From Acidipila sp. EB88 (GTDB lineage: Bacteria; Acidobacteriota; Terriglobia; Terriglobales; Acidobacteriaceae): 64,000 nucleotides of DNA. Below the pieces are notes generated by a model. That model saw only the letters and a list, made by a program, of their open reading frames with translations. It did no database searches and was not told the DNA's origin. The stretch covers positions 4,190,207-4,254,206 of the forward strand of contig NZ_QWEV01000005.1 of assembly GCF_003858395.1 (NCBI RefSeq), read 5' to 3'. The position numbers were made by a program, and so were the translations under genes. How positions within the stretch are numbered: the stretch's first letter is position 1; every line of letters begins with the position of its first letter. Shown here piece after piece: positions 57,401-64,000 of the stretch.

Positions 57401-58777
57401 TTATTGCGACTGCTGCCTGCGGATCTCCTTCATCAAAGCGATCAACTTCTCAACGTGAGGCGCACTGGTCCGCCACGACGAGACACTGATACGGAATGCC
57501 GCTCTACCTTGCCAGACTGATGCGCCAAACCACATCTCTCCCGAATCCTGAGCGGCCCTGATCACAGCCTTCGTTTCCTCATCATTGGTCGCGCAAGCCA
57601 GAACCTGATTGAGGACGACGCGATTGAGGACGGTAAAGCCCGCGTCTTCCAGGCCTTCGGCTATTTGGCGAGCCAGCGAGCAGTGCCGCTCGACCATCTC
57701 AGCCACGCCAGCTTTTCCCAAACTGCGAAGCGCTGCCCACACGGGGATGCCACGCGGCCGGCGTGAGAACTCGAGCGTCAAGTTCTTCTGGGCATCGGGA
57801 GACGCGGAGGAATAAACAGCGTCGCTGTTCATGGCCCCGGCGAGTGCATCTGCATCTCGGCAGATTGCCATTGCACAGTCATATGGCGTGTTCAGCCATT
57901 TATGCCCGTCTGTCGTCCAGCTCTCCGCCTGCTCGATGCCCTCGGTCAAATGAGCGTGACTGGAAGCCCTTGCCCAGAGCCCAAACGCGCCATCGACGTG
58001 AACCCAGGCGCCAGCTGCTCTCGCAAGGGGCACGATATCCTTAAAGGCGTCGAACTCCCCGGTATTCACCTCCCCTGCCTGCAGAACAAGGATAGTTCGA
58101 TCGCTGAGGGGCGGCAACTGGGAGGGGTCGAGTCTGCCGAACGGATCGCATGGAACGACATGGATACGCTTCAGCCCAAAGCCGAGGACGCGGAGAGCCT
58201 TCTTGACCGTGATGTGCGCTGTTTCGGATATGACAATTTCGACTTCAGGAGCCCCAGTTAAACCATTGTCATCAACATCCCAGCCTTGACGCGCCAGGAT
58301 AGATCGCCGGGCGGCAGCAATGCAGGCCAGGGTGCAGGCAGTAGCGCTTGTTCCAAAGCCCACTGCGCTTTCACGTGGCAGATCAAGAATTTCCAACAGC
58401 CAGTTAGCGGCGATCTTCTCGATTTTCGCGGCCACGGGCGAACCGAGGAACAACGAAGCACTCTGGTCCCAGGAGAGCATCAAGCGTTCCGCTGCCGCAG
58501 CCGCCGGCAAGGCTGCACCGATGACGAAGCCAAAGTAACGTGGATCGTTTGTGGCGACGGTCGCGGGCGAGCCCTTTTCGTCGAGCAGCGCCAATCCTTC
58601 AGCGGGATCTTTCCCGTGCTCTGGCAATGCCTCATCGAAAGCCGCCAGCCCGGCGAGGCTCTCGTCGCTTGGAAAGACGCGGCGCTGACCGATCTGCCGA
58701 AGATACTCCGCAGCGCGATCATCCGCATTGCGAATCAACTGAACTTCCTGAGCGAGGTCGTCTCTGTAGGAAGACAT
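57401..58777 (-). CDS. Group II PLP-dependent decarboxylase
   Basis: A 458-residue pyridoxal-phosphate enzyme of the glutamate/aromatic amino acid decarboxylase family. The cofactor pocket shows AVGFGTSATACTLACIAAARRSIL, the aspartate in WVHVDGAFGLWA, and the Schiff-base lysine in WTTDGHKWLNTPYDCA. The substrate-side motifs do not let me separate aromatic from other amino acid decarboxylases, or from decarboxylase-like aminotransferases. Its ATG overlaps the stop of the MerB-fold gene by one base (TGATG), so the two are translationally coupled in an operon led by a CGNR regulator. Confidence 0.88.
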   Translation of the reverse strand: MSSYRDDLAQEVQLIRNADDRAAEYLRQIGQRRVFPSDESLAGLAAFDEALPEHGKDPAEGLALLDEKGSPATVATNDPRYFGFVIGAALPAAAAAERLMLSWDQSASLFLGSPVAAKIEKIAANWLLEILDLPRESAVGFGTSATACTLACIAAARRSILARQGWDVDDNGLTGAPEVEIVISETAHITVKKALRVLGFGLKRIHVVPCDPFGRLDPSQLPPLSDRTILVLQAGEVNTGEFDAFKDIVPLARAAGAWVHVDGAFGLWARASSHAHLTEGIEQAESWTTDGHKWLNTPYDCAMAICRDADALAGAMNSDAVYSSASPDAQKNLTLEFSRRPRGIPVWAALRSLGKAGVAEMVERHCSLARQIAEGLEDAGFTVLNRVVLNQVLACATNDEETKAVIRAAQDSGEMWFGASVWQGRAAFRISVSSWRTSAPHVEKLIALMKEIRRQQSQ

Positions 58778-59484
58778 CAGTAGGTCCCTTTCCCTGAGAG
58801 TTCCCAGAACGGCGACGTCAAACCGGATTCATGGAATATCTGCTGTGCCTGTTCCACGGTCCATTTGCGCCAGGATGCTCGCGCATAGGGTCCATACCAA
58901 CGCCTTGCGAGAGCTGCCGTCCTTTCCAGACTTACGGCTTCTCCGTAGGTCTGGCCGTGCCGCGCACACCACTGGTCAATGTCGCTGCAGCTGCGGAAGG
59001 GCAACACAAGAGAGCAATGCTGATGGACGTTGTCCCATGCGCGACGAGGCGGGATCGAGAAGTGAACGAAGACGCCTTCGGCATCTAGCGGTACTCCATC
59101 TTTAACTTTCACGACAGTCGGGTCTGTTTCCGCACCAACGCGCGTATGGATGCGCACCGAACCGCCTGCGAGTTGAGCCACGCCCAGAGCGCACCAGATA
59201 CACGGCGCCCACCACCCGTGTGCGCTGCCTTCAACATAGTGGAGCGTTGGCGTCGTTGAGAAAGGGTGCACGACCCACGGTTCCGTTGCGTGCGGATGCA
59301 AAACGAGGCCGTGCAGATCGGCCAGCGCCTGCAATCTCCTGATCAACTCAAGGGAGGTGATCTGTAAGGATGATGCGATGCGATCCATGGCGGGCAAATA
59401 GCCCGCGGTCAGGAACTGCTGAATAAGCGCTGCATGCACATCCGCCAATCGCTGCGCTTCGACCTGATCATTTCCCAGCTTCAT
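58777..59484 (-). CDS. MerB-fold (alkylmercury lyase family) protein lacking key catalytic residues
   Basis: A 235-residue protein with an N-terminal winged helix (ADVHAALIQQFLTAGYLPAMDRIASSLQ, LELIRRLQALADLHGLVLHP) and a MerB-like core (AHGWWAPCIWCALGVAQLAGGSVRIHT). In MerB the core motif is WCALD with Cys96 and Asp99, and a second active cysteine lies in FCCHVHFF. Here Asp99 is replaced by Gly (WCALG), and the second motif reads NVHQHCSLVLPF without the aligned cysteine. It is therefore probably not a mercury lyase. AGGA precedes the ATG. It is the middle gene of a three-gene operon. Confidence 0.75.
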   Translation of the reverse strand: MKLGNDQVEAQRLADVHAALIQQFLTAGYLPAMDRIASSLQITSLELIRRLQALADLHGLVLHPHATEPWVVHPFSTTPTLHYVEGSAHGWWAPCIWCALGVAQLAGGSVRIHTRVGAETDPTVVKVKDGVPLDAEGVFVHFSIPPRRAWDNVHQHCSLVLPFRSCSDIDQWCARHGQTYGEAVSLERTAALARRWYGPYARASWRKWTVEQAQQIFHESGLTSPFWELSGKGTY

Positions 59485-59494
59485 CTGCGTCCTT

Positions 59495-60025
59495 TCACGC
59501 GTGGCGGGCCCGGTGAGCCGCCACGTTGTTCTTGTTTCCGCAGATCTCGAAAGAATGCCAGCGCTGCGTTTTGTTCCTGCTGCGGTCGAAGAAGCTTGCG
59601 GAGCAAGCTTGATCGGAGCAATGCTTCACGCGATTCCATTGGCCAGCATCGATCAAAGCGGCAACGTCGCGGACAAGAACACTCAAGGCTGCACCTTCGT
59701 GAACAGGCTGAAGTGCAATCTCTTGGTCGCCTCGAAAGGCAATGGTATACGGCGAATGGGACGCGACCTCATTCAGCGCGCCCGCGGCGGCTTCGTCGTG
59801 CCATCCTGTGGCCACAAGATCCAGCAAGGCTTGCCTCAAGCGCCTTAGCTCTCCCAGGGCACGAGACGAGATGACAGCCTGCTTACCGAAGGCCGATGCC
59901 AAGAACCGCGAGGCTTCCTCCGCGTTGCGCAATCGGTCTACGCCCTTTTCAAACCCCACGCCACGCGAGTTCAGGAAAGCCAGGACGCGCTCGATCGACT
60001 CGTTCCACTTCTCCGTCGACTCCAT
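59495..60025 (-). CDS. CGNR zinc-finger transcriptional regulator
   Basis: A 176-residue protein with an ABATE-type helical ligand-binding N-terminus (LNSRGVGFEKGVDRLRNAEEASRFLASAFG) and a C-terminal CGNR-type zinc finger: HCSDQACSASFFDRSRNKTQRW, then CGNKNNVAAHRAR (Lys in place of the usual Arg). Such proteins are small ligand-responsive repressors. It is the first gene of the minus-strand operon with the MerB-fold and PLP genes. It is divergent from a redox operon whose intergenic region holds a palindrome, so it is the likely regulator of one or both. AAAGGAC precedes the ATG. Confidence 0.87.
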   Translation of the reverse strand: MESTEKWNESIERVLAFLNSRGVGFEKGVDRLRNAEEASRFLASAFGKQAVISSRALGELRRLRQALLDLVATGWHDEAAAGALNEVASHSPYTIAFRGDQEIALQPVHEGAALSVLVRDVAALIDAGQWNRVKHCSDQACSASFFDRSRNKTQRWHSFEICGNKNNVAAHRARHA

Positions 60026-60095
60026 TGATTGTCCTTTCCATACGGTTTCAGATCTTTTCTGAATCTCTTTGGAGCCAGCTCGAATCTGCTGCTGA

Positions 60096-60126
60096 TGTAA
60101 TGGTTCAATTTAATTAGAACATTACA
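60096..60126. promoter_or_regulatory. Interrupted palindrome between the CGNR operon and the redox operon
   Basis: TGTAATGGTTC at 60096-60106 mirrors GAACATTACA at 60117-60126 except for one bulged base, around an AT-rich centre. It lies 27 bases before the MDR gene start and 71 before the CGNR start, well placed to be an operator for the CGNR regulator. Confidence 0.45.
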
Positions 60127-60153
60127 GCCACAATCGACACAAGGAGAATTTGA

Positions 60154-61134
60154 ATGCGTCGTTTACAACTTACAGCCTTTGGAGACGCTGCAAAGGTCGT
60201 CAGGCTGGACAGCGCACCGGCACCGTCGCTTGCAGCGGACGATCTGCTGGTGCAGATGGAAGCGGCGCCGATGAATCGGTCCGACTTCATGCTGGTGGAA
60301 GGCAAGTATGGGGTACGGCCCGAGTTCCCGTACAACGTTGGTTCTGAAGGTGTTGGCCGCGTGATCGGCACCGGCAGAGCGGCAAGTCCTCTGGACGGAA
60401 AGCGGGTACTGATTCTGCCGACGTACGAGCAAGGGACGTGGGCGGAACAAACCGTGGTTTCCAGCCGCAATGTGGTGGAGGTGAGCAATTCCGCCGACCC
60501 GCTTCAACTCGCCATGATCGGCATCAACCCGGCAACGGCGTACCTCCTTTTGAAGCAGTACACACACCTGATGCCGAGCGACTGGATTGGCCAAACCGCC
60601 GCAAACGCAGCCATGGGGCAGTACATCGTGCAGTTGGCGAAGCTGGCTGGCCTGAAGACATTGAACGTGGTGCGCCGGCAAGAGGCTGCAGATGCCGTAC
60701 GCGCCTTTGGGGGCGACGCAGCTGTGCTGCAGGGCAACGATCTCAAGCAACAGATCGAGGCCGCCCTCGGTTCCAATCGCCTCAGCATCGCCTTCGACAC
60801 TCTCGGAGGCGAACCCATCGGAACACTTCTGCAGTTCGTTCGGGATGGCGGCATCGGTGTTGGATATGGGTTGCAGACCGGTGTCTTCCCAAAGATCAAT
60901 CCCGTGGACATGTACTTCCGCGGACTCAGCTTCCATGGCTTCTGGTTGATCAAGTGGCTCCGGAATGCTCCGCGAGCAGAGGTGCAGTGGACCTACCAGC
61001 ATCTTGCAGCGCTCGTCGCAGAAGGCAAGCTCTTCGCCGAAGTTGAGCAGACCTACTCGCTCGACCAATACCAGCAAGCCCTGGAGCATGCACAAACCAC
61101 AGAGCGCGGCGGCAAAATCCTCTTCCGTTTCTAA
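60154..61134 (+). CDS. Zinc-independent medium-chain (quinone/enoyl reductase-like) oxidoreductase
   Basis: A 326-residue MDR-superfamily reductase. The N-terminal GroES-like fold has APMNRSDFMLVEGKYGVRPEFPYNVGSEGVGRVIGTG. The nucleotide-binding region has GQTAANAAMGQYIVQLAKLAGLKTLNVVRR, in which the AANAAMGQ loop resembles the 2-enoyl-thioester reductase group. There are no structural zinc cysteines. It probably reduces enones or quinones with NADPH. AAGGAG precedes the ATG. It heads a five-gene operon (nitroreductase, ABM protein, NmrA-type SDR, classical SDR) with short gaps. Confidence 0.85.
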   Translation: MRRLQLTAFGDAAKVVRLDSAPAPSLAADDLLVQMEAAPMNRSDFMLVEGKYGVRPEFPYNVGSEGVGRVIGTGRAASPLDGKRVLILPTYEQGTWAEQTVVSSRNVVEVSNSADPLQLAMIGINPATAYLLLKQYTHLMPSDWIGQTAANAAMGQYIVQLAKLAGLKTLNVVRRQEAADAVRAFGGDAAVLQGNDLKQQIEAALGSNRLSIAFDTLGGEPIGTLLQFVRDGGIGVGYGLQTGVFPKINPVDMYFRGLSFHGFWLIKWLRNAPRAEVQWTYQHLAALVAEGKLFAEVEQTYSLDQYQQALEHAQTTERGGKILFRF

Positions 61135-61157
61135 ACCACGTTTCTCCTGGAGAACTT

Positions 61158-61790
61158 ATGTCCCTCATTCCTGCGCTGAAGAAGCGCTACGCAGTCAAGA
61201 AGTACAACCCCGCTGCGAAAATTTCGTCTGCACAGCTCGACATACTTCTGGAAGCGCTGCGGCTTGCCCCCACGTCGTTCAACCTGCAACCCTTCCATCT
61301 TCTACAAGTCACCGAACCTGCTGTTCGCGAACACATTCGTACGGAAGCTGCCTTTAACCAGCCACAGGTTACTGAGGCTTCGCTGTTCTTCGTGTTGGCA
61401 GCCGAGACCGATGTCGATGAGCAGACAATCGCACATTCCATCGACTTGGCCGCAGAGGTGAGGGGCGTTGCTCGATCAACCCTGGAGGGTCGCGAAAGCC
61501 AGATCAAAGGTTTCATCATGAGCTTGGCTCCGGAGCAGCGCCTCATCTGGGCGCAGCGCCAGGCTTATATCGCATTGGGCGTGCTTGTGTCAGCGGCCGC
61601 GGAGGCCGGGATCGACGTCAGTCCCATGGAAGGCTTCGTGCCGAATAAGGTCGACGCGATCCTCGGTCTGCAGACAAAACGCCTGCGCTCAACGGTGCTG
61701 GTCGCTGTTGGCGTTCACTCCAATGACGACGAGCACGCGCATCTCCCGAAGGTTCGCAAATCGATTGAGCAGATTCACCAGACCATTTAA
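61158..61790 (+). CDS. Nitroreductase family flavoprotein (NfsB-like)
   Basis: A 210-residue FMN-binding NAD(P)H reductase. It has the family start LIPALKKRYAVKKYNPAAKIS, then LLEALRLAPTSFNLQPFHLLQV and FVLAAETDVDEQTI. The tail has AYIALGVLVSAAAEAGIDVSPMEGF and LVAVGVHSNDDEHAHLPKVRKS, as in E. coli NfsB and oxygen-insensitive nitroreductases, which also reduce quinones and flavins. The gap to the MDR gene is 23 bases and GGAG precedes the ATG, so it is in the operon. Confidence 0.9.
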   Translation: MSLIPALKKRYAVKKYNPAAKISSAQLDILLEALRLAPTSFNLQPFHLLQVTEPAVREHIRTEAAFNQPQVTEASLFFVLAAETDVDEQTIAHSIDLAAEVRGVARSTLEGRESQIKGFIMSLAPEQRLIWAQRQAYIALGVLVSAAAEAGIDVSPMEGFVPNKVDAILGLQTKRLRSTVLVAVGVHSNDDEHAHLPKVRKSIEQIHQTI

Positions 61791-61814
61791 GCAACCGTCA
61801 CTGGAGGGGAAGTC

Positions 61815-62111
61815 ATGCCTGACAACAAAGTCATCCTGTTGGTAGAAGCCACGGTAAAGCCGGAGCATCGCCACCTGATTGTGGCGGTTGCGAACGAGAG
61901 TCTACCGCTGACAGCCGCCGAACCGGGGGTCGAGGTCTTCTACCAAACCGTTCGGCAGGAAGATCCGAACCGGCTCGTCTTCTTTGAAGTGTTTCGTTCG
62001 GAAGCTGCCCACGACTTCCACATGCAGCAGGAATACACGAGGAAAGTCTTCAAGGCACTTGAAGGGCGGCTTGATGCGCCGCCCGCCGTTACACGTCTGA
62101 CCGAGCTGTAG
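61815..62111 (+). CDS. ABM (antibiotic biosynthesis monooxygenase)-domain protein
   Basis: A 98-residue ferredoxin-like alpha/beta protein of the ABM/YgiN type: VILLVEATVKPEHRHLIVAVANESLP, AAEPGVEVFYQTVRQEDPNRLVFFEVFRSEAAHDFHMQQEYTRKVFKALEG. YgiN-like members oxidise quinols and partner with quinone reductases. GGAGGGG precedes the ATG, and it is 24 bases after the nitroreductase gene in a redox operon. Confidence 0.87.
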   Translation: MPDNKVILLVEATVKPEHRHLIVAVANESLPLTAAEPGVEVFYQTVRQEDPNRLVFFEVFRSEAAHDFHMQQEYTRKVFKALEGRLDAPPAVTRLTEL

Positions 62112-62133
62112 TACGGCAGAAAGAAGGATAATT

Positions 62134-63033
62134 ATGAGCCAGTCACGAGTGTTAGTCGCGGGCGGCAGTGGACGCCTTGGCCAGATGGTGCTGGACCAAC
62201 TGCTACATGCGGGAGCGCCGGACATCATCGCTACGACGCGCACACCACAAAAGCTGGACGCATATGCAAGTCTTGGCATTGACGTGCGCCATGCAGACCT
62301 CGACGATCCGCAAACACTGAGCAACGCATTCCAGGATGCTGACCATCTTTTGCTGATCTCGACGAATGACCTCTCCTCCGGCAAGCGCATTCAGCAGCAT
62401 AAGAATGCGATCGCGGCCGCGAAGCGCGCTGGCGTCCGCCGCATCCTCTATACCTCAATGCCTGAGCCGGAGGCGAGCACCGCCATTCCATTCTCCGCAG
62501 AGCATGTGGCGACGGAGCGAGCAATCCGGGAAAGCGGCCTTCGCTACACGATCCTTCGTGTTGCGTGGTACGCAGAAAACCCCATTGAACTTGGACTCAT
62601 CCCGGCGGCTCTACAAACGGGCACGTGGCTGAGCTCGGCGACGAATGGAAGGATCGCCTATGTGACGCGCTACGATGTCGCACGCGCCGCCGCCGCCGCT
62701 CTGGCGAGCAGCGTAGAAGAGAGCCAAACCTACGAAATCACGGGACCGGCGGCGATGTCAGCCGGCGAGTTGGCAGCCAGCTTATCTCGCACGGTCGGGC
62801 GTCCCATCCAGGTGCGAGAGGTTGACGACGAAACCCTGGGCCGCGAGTTGGTCTCGAGCGGCGTACTTCCGCAGCTTGCTCCGATGATTGTCACAACAGA
62901 CGCAAACACTCGTGCCGGCAACTTCGAAAGCATATCGAATGCAGTCCTGCAGCTTACCGGAACGCCGCCGAGAGACTTTGAGTCGTTTCTGCGAGAGAAC
63001 AAGACGCGGCTGCTTGCAGACGCAGCGCACTGA
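62134..63033 (+). CDS. NmrA/QorB-type NAD(P)-binding oxidoreductase
   Basis: A 299-residue atypical SDR. The Rossmann motif is RVLVAGGSGRLGQMVLDQLLHAGAPDIIATTR. It lacks a classical YxxxK pair but has the NmrA-type middle part: DLDDPQTLSNAFQDADHLLLIS, AKRAGVRRILYTSMPEPEAS, RESGLRYTILRVAWYAENPIEL, TNGRIAYVTRYDVARAAAAAL. This is the pattern of E. coli QorB, an NADPH:quinone oxidoreductase. It belongs to the redox operon: AAGGA precedes the ATG, 22 bases after the ABM gene. Confidence 0.88.
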   Translation: MSQSRVLVAGGSGRLGQMVLDQLLHAGAPDIIATTRTPQKLDAYASLGIDVRHADLDDPQTLSNAFQDADHLLLISTNDLSSGKRIQQHKNAIAAAKRAGVRRILYTSMPEPEASTAIPFSAEHVATERAIRESGLRYTILRVAWYAENPIELGLIPAALQTGTWLSSATNGRIAYVTRYDVARAAAAALASSVEESQTYEITGPAAMSAGELAASLSRTVGRPIQVREVDDETLGRELVSSGVLPQLAPMIVTTDANTRAGNFESISNAVLQLTGTPPRDFESFLRENKTRLLADAAH

Positions 63034-63067
63034 TTTCACCCGTACCACCAAGCCAAAAAAGGAGTAC

Positions 63068-63832
63068 ATGCCCATGTCAGGAAAACTGCAAGGCAGGATT
63101 GCACTCGTCACCGGTGGAAACTCCGGCATCGGCCTCGCGACGGCAAAGGAGTTCCTAAAGGAAGGCGCCTTCGTGTATGTCACCGCGCGGAGGCAAGCAG
63201 AACTCGATCAAGCCATCGCGACGCTCGGAGCCAACTCCAGGAGTATCAGGACCGACGTCAGCAAACTGTCGGAACTGGACGCACTCTTCAAGCAAATCGA
63301 GGTGGAAAAGGGTCGGATCGATATCCTGTTCGTGAATGCAGGTGTAGCAAGCTTCTCGCCGCTGGGCTCGATTACGGAAGAGCACTTTGACCAGCACTTC
63401 GGCACAAATGTGAAAGGCCTGCTCTTTACCGTGCAGAAAGCATTGCCTCTGATGCCGGATGGTGGCGCCATCCTTCTCAACGCCTCCATCGAGTCCAAAC
63501 AAGGGAAGCCCGCATTCAGCGTCTATTCAGCGACGAAAGCAGCCGTGCGGTCCTTCGCCCGTGGATGGACAAACGATCTGAAGGATCGGGGTATCCGCGT
63601 GAACGTCATCAGTCCAGGGCCGATCGAAACGCCTGGCCTCAATGGACTCGCAGGCGCCACGGATGCTGAACAGCTGAAGGGCTTTCACGACCATTTGGGA
63701 TCGGGCGTTCCCCTCGGGCGTATCGGTCGCGCTGAAGAAGTGGCGAGAGTTGCCGTCTTCCTCGTGTCAACAGATGCGAGCTTTGTCGCCGGCATTGAGC
63801 TCTTCGTTGATGGTGGCGTTGCCCAGGTCTAA
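63068..63832 (+). CDS. Short-chain dehydrogenase/reductase
   Basis: About 254 residues of a classical SDR. It has the cofactor motif ALVTGGNSGIGLATAKEFLKEGAFV, FVNAGVAS, a catalytic Ser in ILLNASIESKQGKPAFS, Tyr and Lys in YSATKAAVRSFARGW, and the ending VAVFLVSTDASFVAGIELFVDGGV. The start is ATG 63068 or 63074, both behind AAGGAG at 63059. The open frame begins much earlier, but overlap with the previous gene and the family length make the later start right. It is the fifth gene of the redox operon, 34 bases after the fourth. Confidence 0.9.
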   Translation: MPMSGKLQGRIALVTGGNSGIGLATAKEFLKEGAFVYVTARRQAELDQAIATLGANSRSIRTDVSKLSELDALFKQIEVEKGRIDILFVNAGVASFSPLGSITEEHFDQHFGTNVKGLLFTVQKALPLMPDGGAILLNASIESKQGKPAFSVYSATKAAVRSFARGWTNDLKDRGIRVNVISPGPIETPGLNGLAGATDAEQLKGFHDHLGSGVPLGRIGRAEEVARVAVFLVSTDASFVAGIELFVDGGVAQV

Positions 63833-63859
63833 GCCAGCCACAGAATCAAGGAGTTGTAG

Positions 63860-64000
63860 ATGCAAGTGCGTTTTGGCTGAGCAGAGGCGCGTGGTGGTCG
63901 CGGGTGTAGGACTGATGAGTCTCGTTGGCAGTGGTACGAAAGAGACCTGGGCCGCCATCCTTCGGGACCGCTCCGGAACTGCGAAGATCACGCTCTTCGA
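63860..64000 (+). CDS. FabF-like beta-ketoacyl-ACP synthase, N-terminal part, apparent frameshift
   Basis: AAGGAG at 63848-63853 points to an ATG at 63860, but that frame ends after six codons. One T fewer in the TTTT at 63871-63874 would give MQVRLAEQRRVVVAGVG. The correct frame then continues GLMSLVGSGTKETWAAILRDRSG and AKITLF, which is the conserved start of FabF-type ketosynthases (VVVTGxGxxTPxG, ETWxxLLxGxSGIxxITxFD). The window ends here, so the catalytic Cys-His-His part is not visible. A sequencing slip at a homopolymer, a true mutation or initiation at TTG 63873 remain possible. Confidence 0.6.

Noticed and set aside
58777..59484. Functional alkylmercury lyase (merB) and a mercury-resistance operon
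   Set aside because: Asp99 and the second active cysteine are absent, and no merA, merR or merT gene is nearby.

Overview
The window reads as chromosomal DNA of a soil Acidobacteriota, most like the Acidobacteriaceae (Terriglobus/Granulicella/Edaphobacter type). The grounds are GC-rich coding sequence, three very large TonB-dependent receptors that each begin with a carboxypeptidase-regulatory-like domain, a TIGR03435-family protein, a TPR plus CRTAC1-like (FG-GAP/ASPIC-UnbV) pair, and many secreted polysaccharide-degrading enzymes. No rRNA, intact tRNA, CRISPR array or insertion sequence was recognised. Several genes start at TTG behind a strong Shine-Dalgarno sequence.

Layout. (1) 1-12.6 kb: a carbohydrate locus with an amidohydrolase, a TonB receptor, a GH36-type alpha-galactosidase/alpha-N-acetylgalactosaminidase with a PKD module, an APC permease, an AgaS-like SIS isomerase/deaminase, a GatZ/KbaZ-like protein and a DeoR/AgaR-type repressor. 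Two AgaR-like T-rich operators (about 18-38 and 9113-9136) suggest one regulon for galactose or galactosamine sugars. (2) 12.6-17.8 kb: an SDR relic, a TIGR03435 protein, a second GH36-like enzyme with a Tat-type leader, and a junction where a truncated glutamate decarboxylase meets a truncated LuxR-type regulator. (3) 17.8-25.7 kb: an MscS-type channel, a second TonB receptor and a copper amine oxidase, all on the minus strand. (4) 26-31.2 kb: Nudix, DinB-like, catalase-peroxidase katG, and a divergent oxyR with both redox cysteines and an OxyR-like palindrome over its start codon. (5) 31.3-38.3 kb: tannase/feruloyl esterase, a BNR-repeat protein coupled to a MoaD/ThiS-like ubiquitin-fold protein ending in GGC, a TetX-like flavin monooxygenase, relics of a zinc-type oxidoreductase and of a TonB receptor, and a NagX-like membrane acyltransferase.

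(6) 38.7-56 kb: a six-hairpin glycosidase, a LysR relic, a frameshifted CE1-type esterase, then a probable LacI-controlled locus: TonB receptor, TPR protein and CRTAC1-like protein, a GH30 glucosylceramidase-type enzyme, the LacI regulator, an MFS transporter and a beta-helix glucanase-like protein. Two matching 14-bp operators (GACAAYCGTTWGTC) lie upstream of the receptor and between the GH30 and LacI genes. (7) 56-64 kb: a decayed tRNA-Leu-like sequence, a DUF2062 protein, a TadE-like remnant, an operon of CGNR regulator, MerB-fold protein and PLP decarboxylase, and a divergent five-gene redox operon (quinone-reductase-like MDR, nitroreductase, ABM monooxygenase, NmrA-type SDR, classical SDR). 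A palindrome sits between these two operons. The window ends in the 5' part of a FabF-like ketosynthase whose first codons are out of frame by one T.

Overall the window shows secreted enzymes coupled to TonB receptors for scavenging plant or microbial glycans, oxidative-stress and redox-detoxification modules, and a good deal of gene decay between the active loci.
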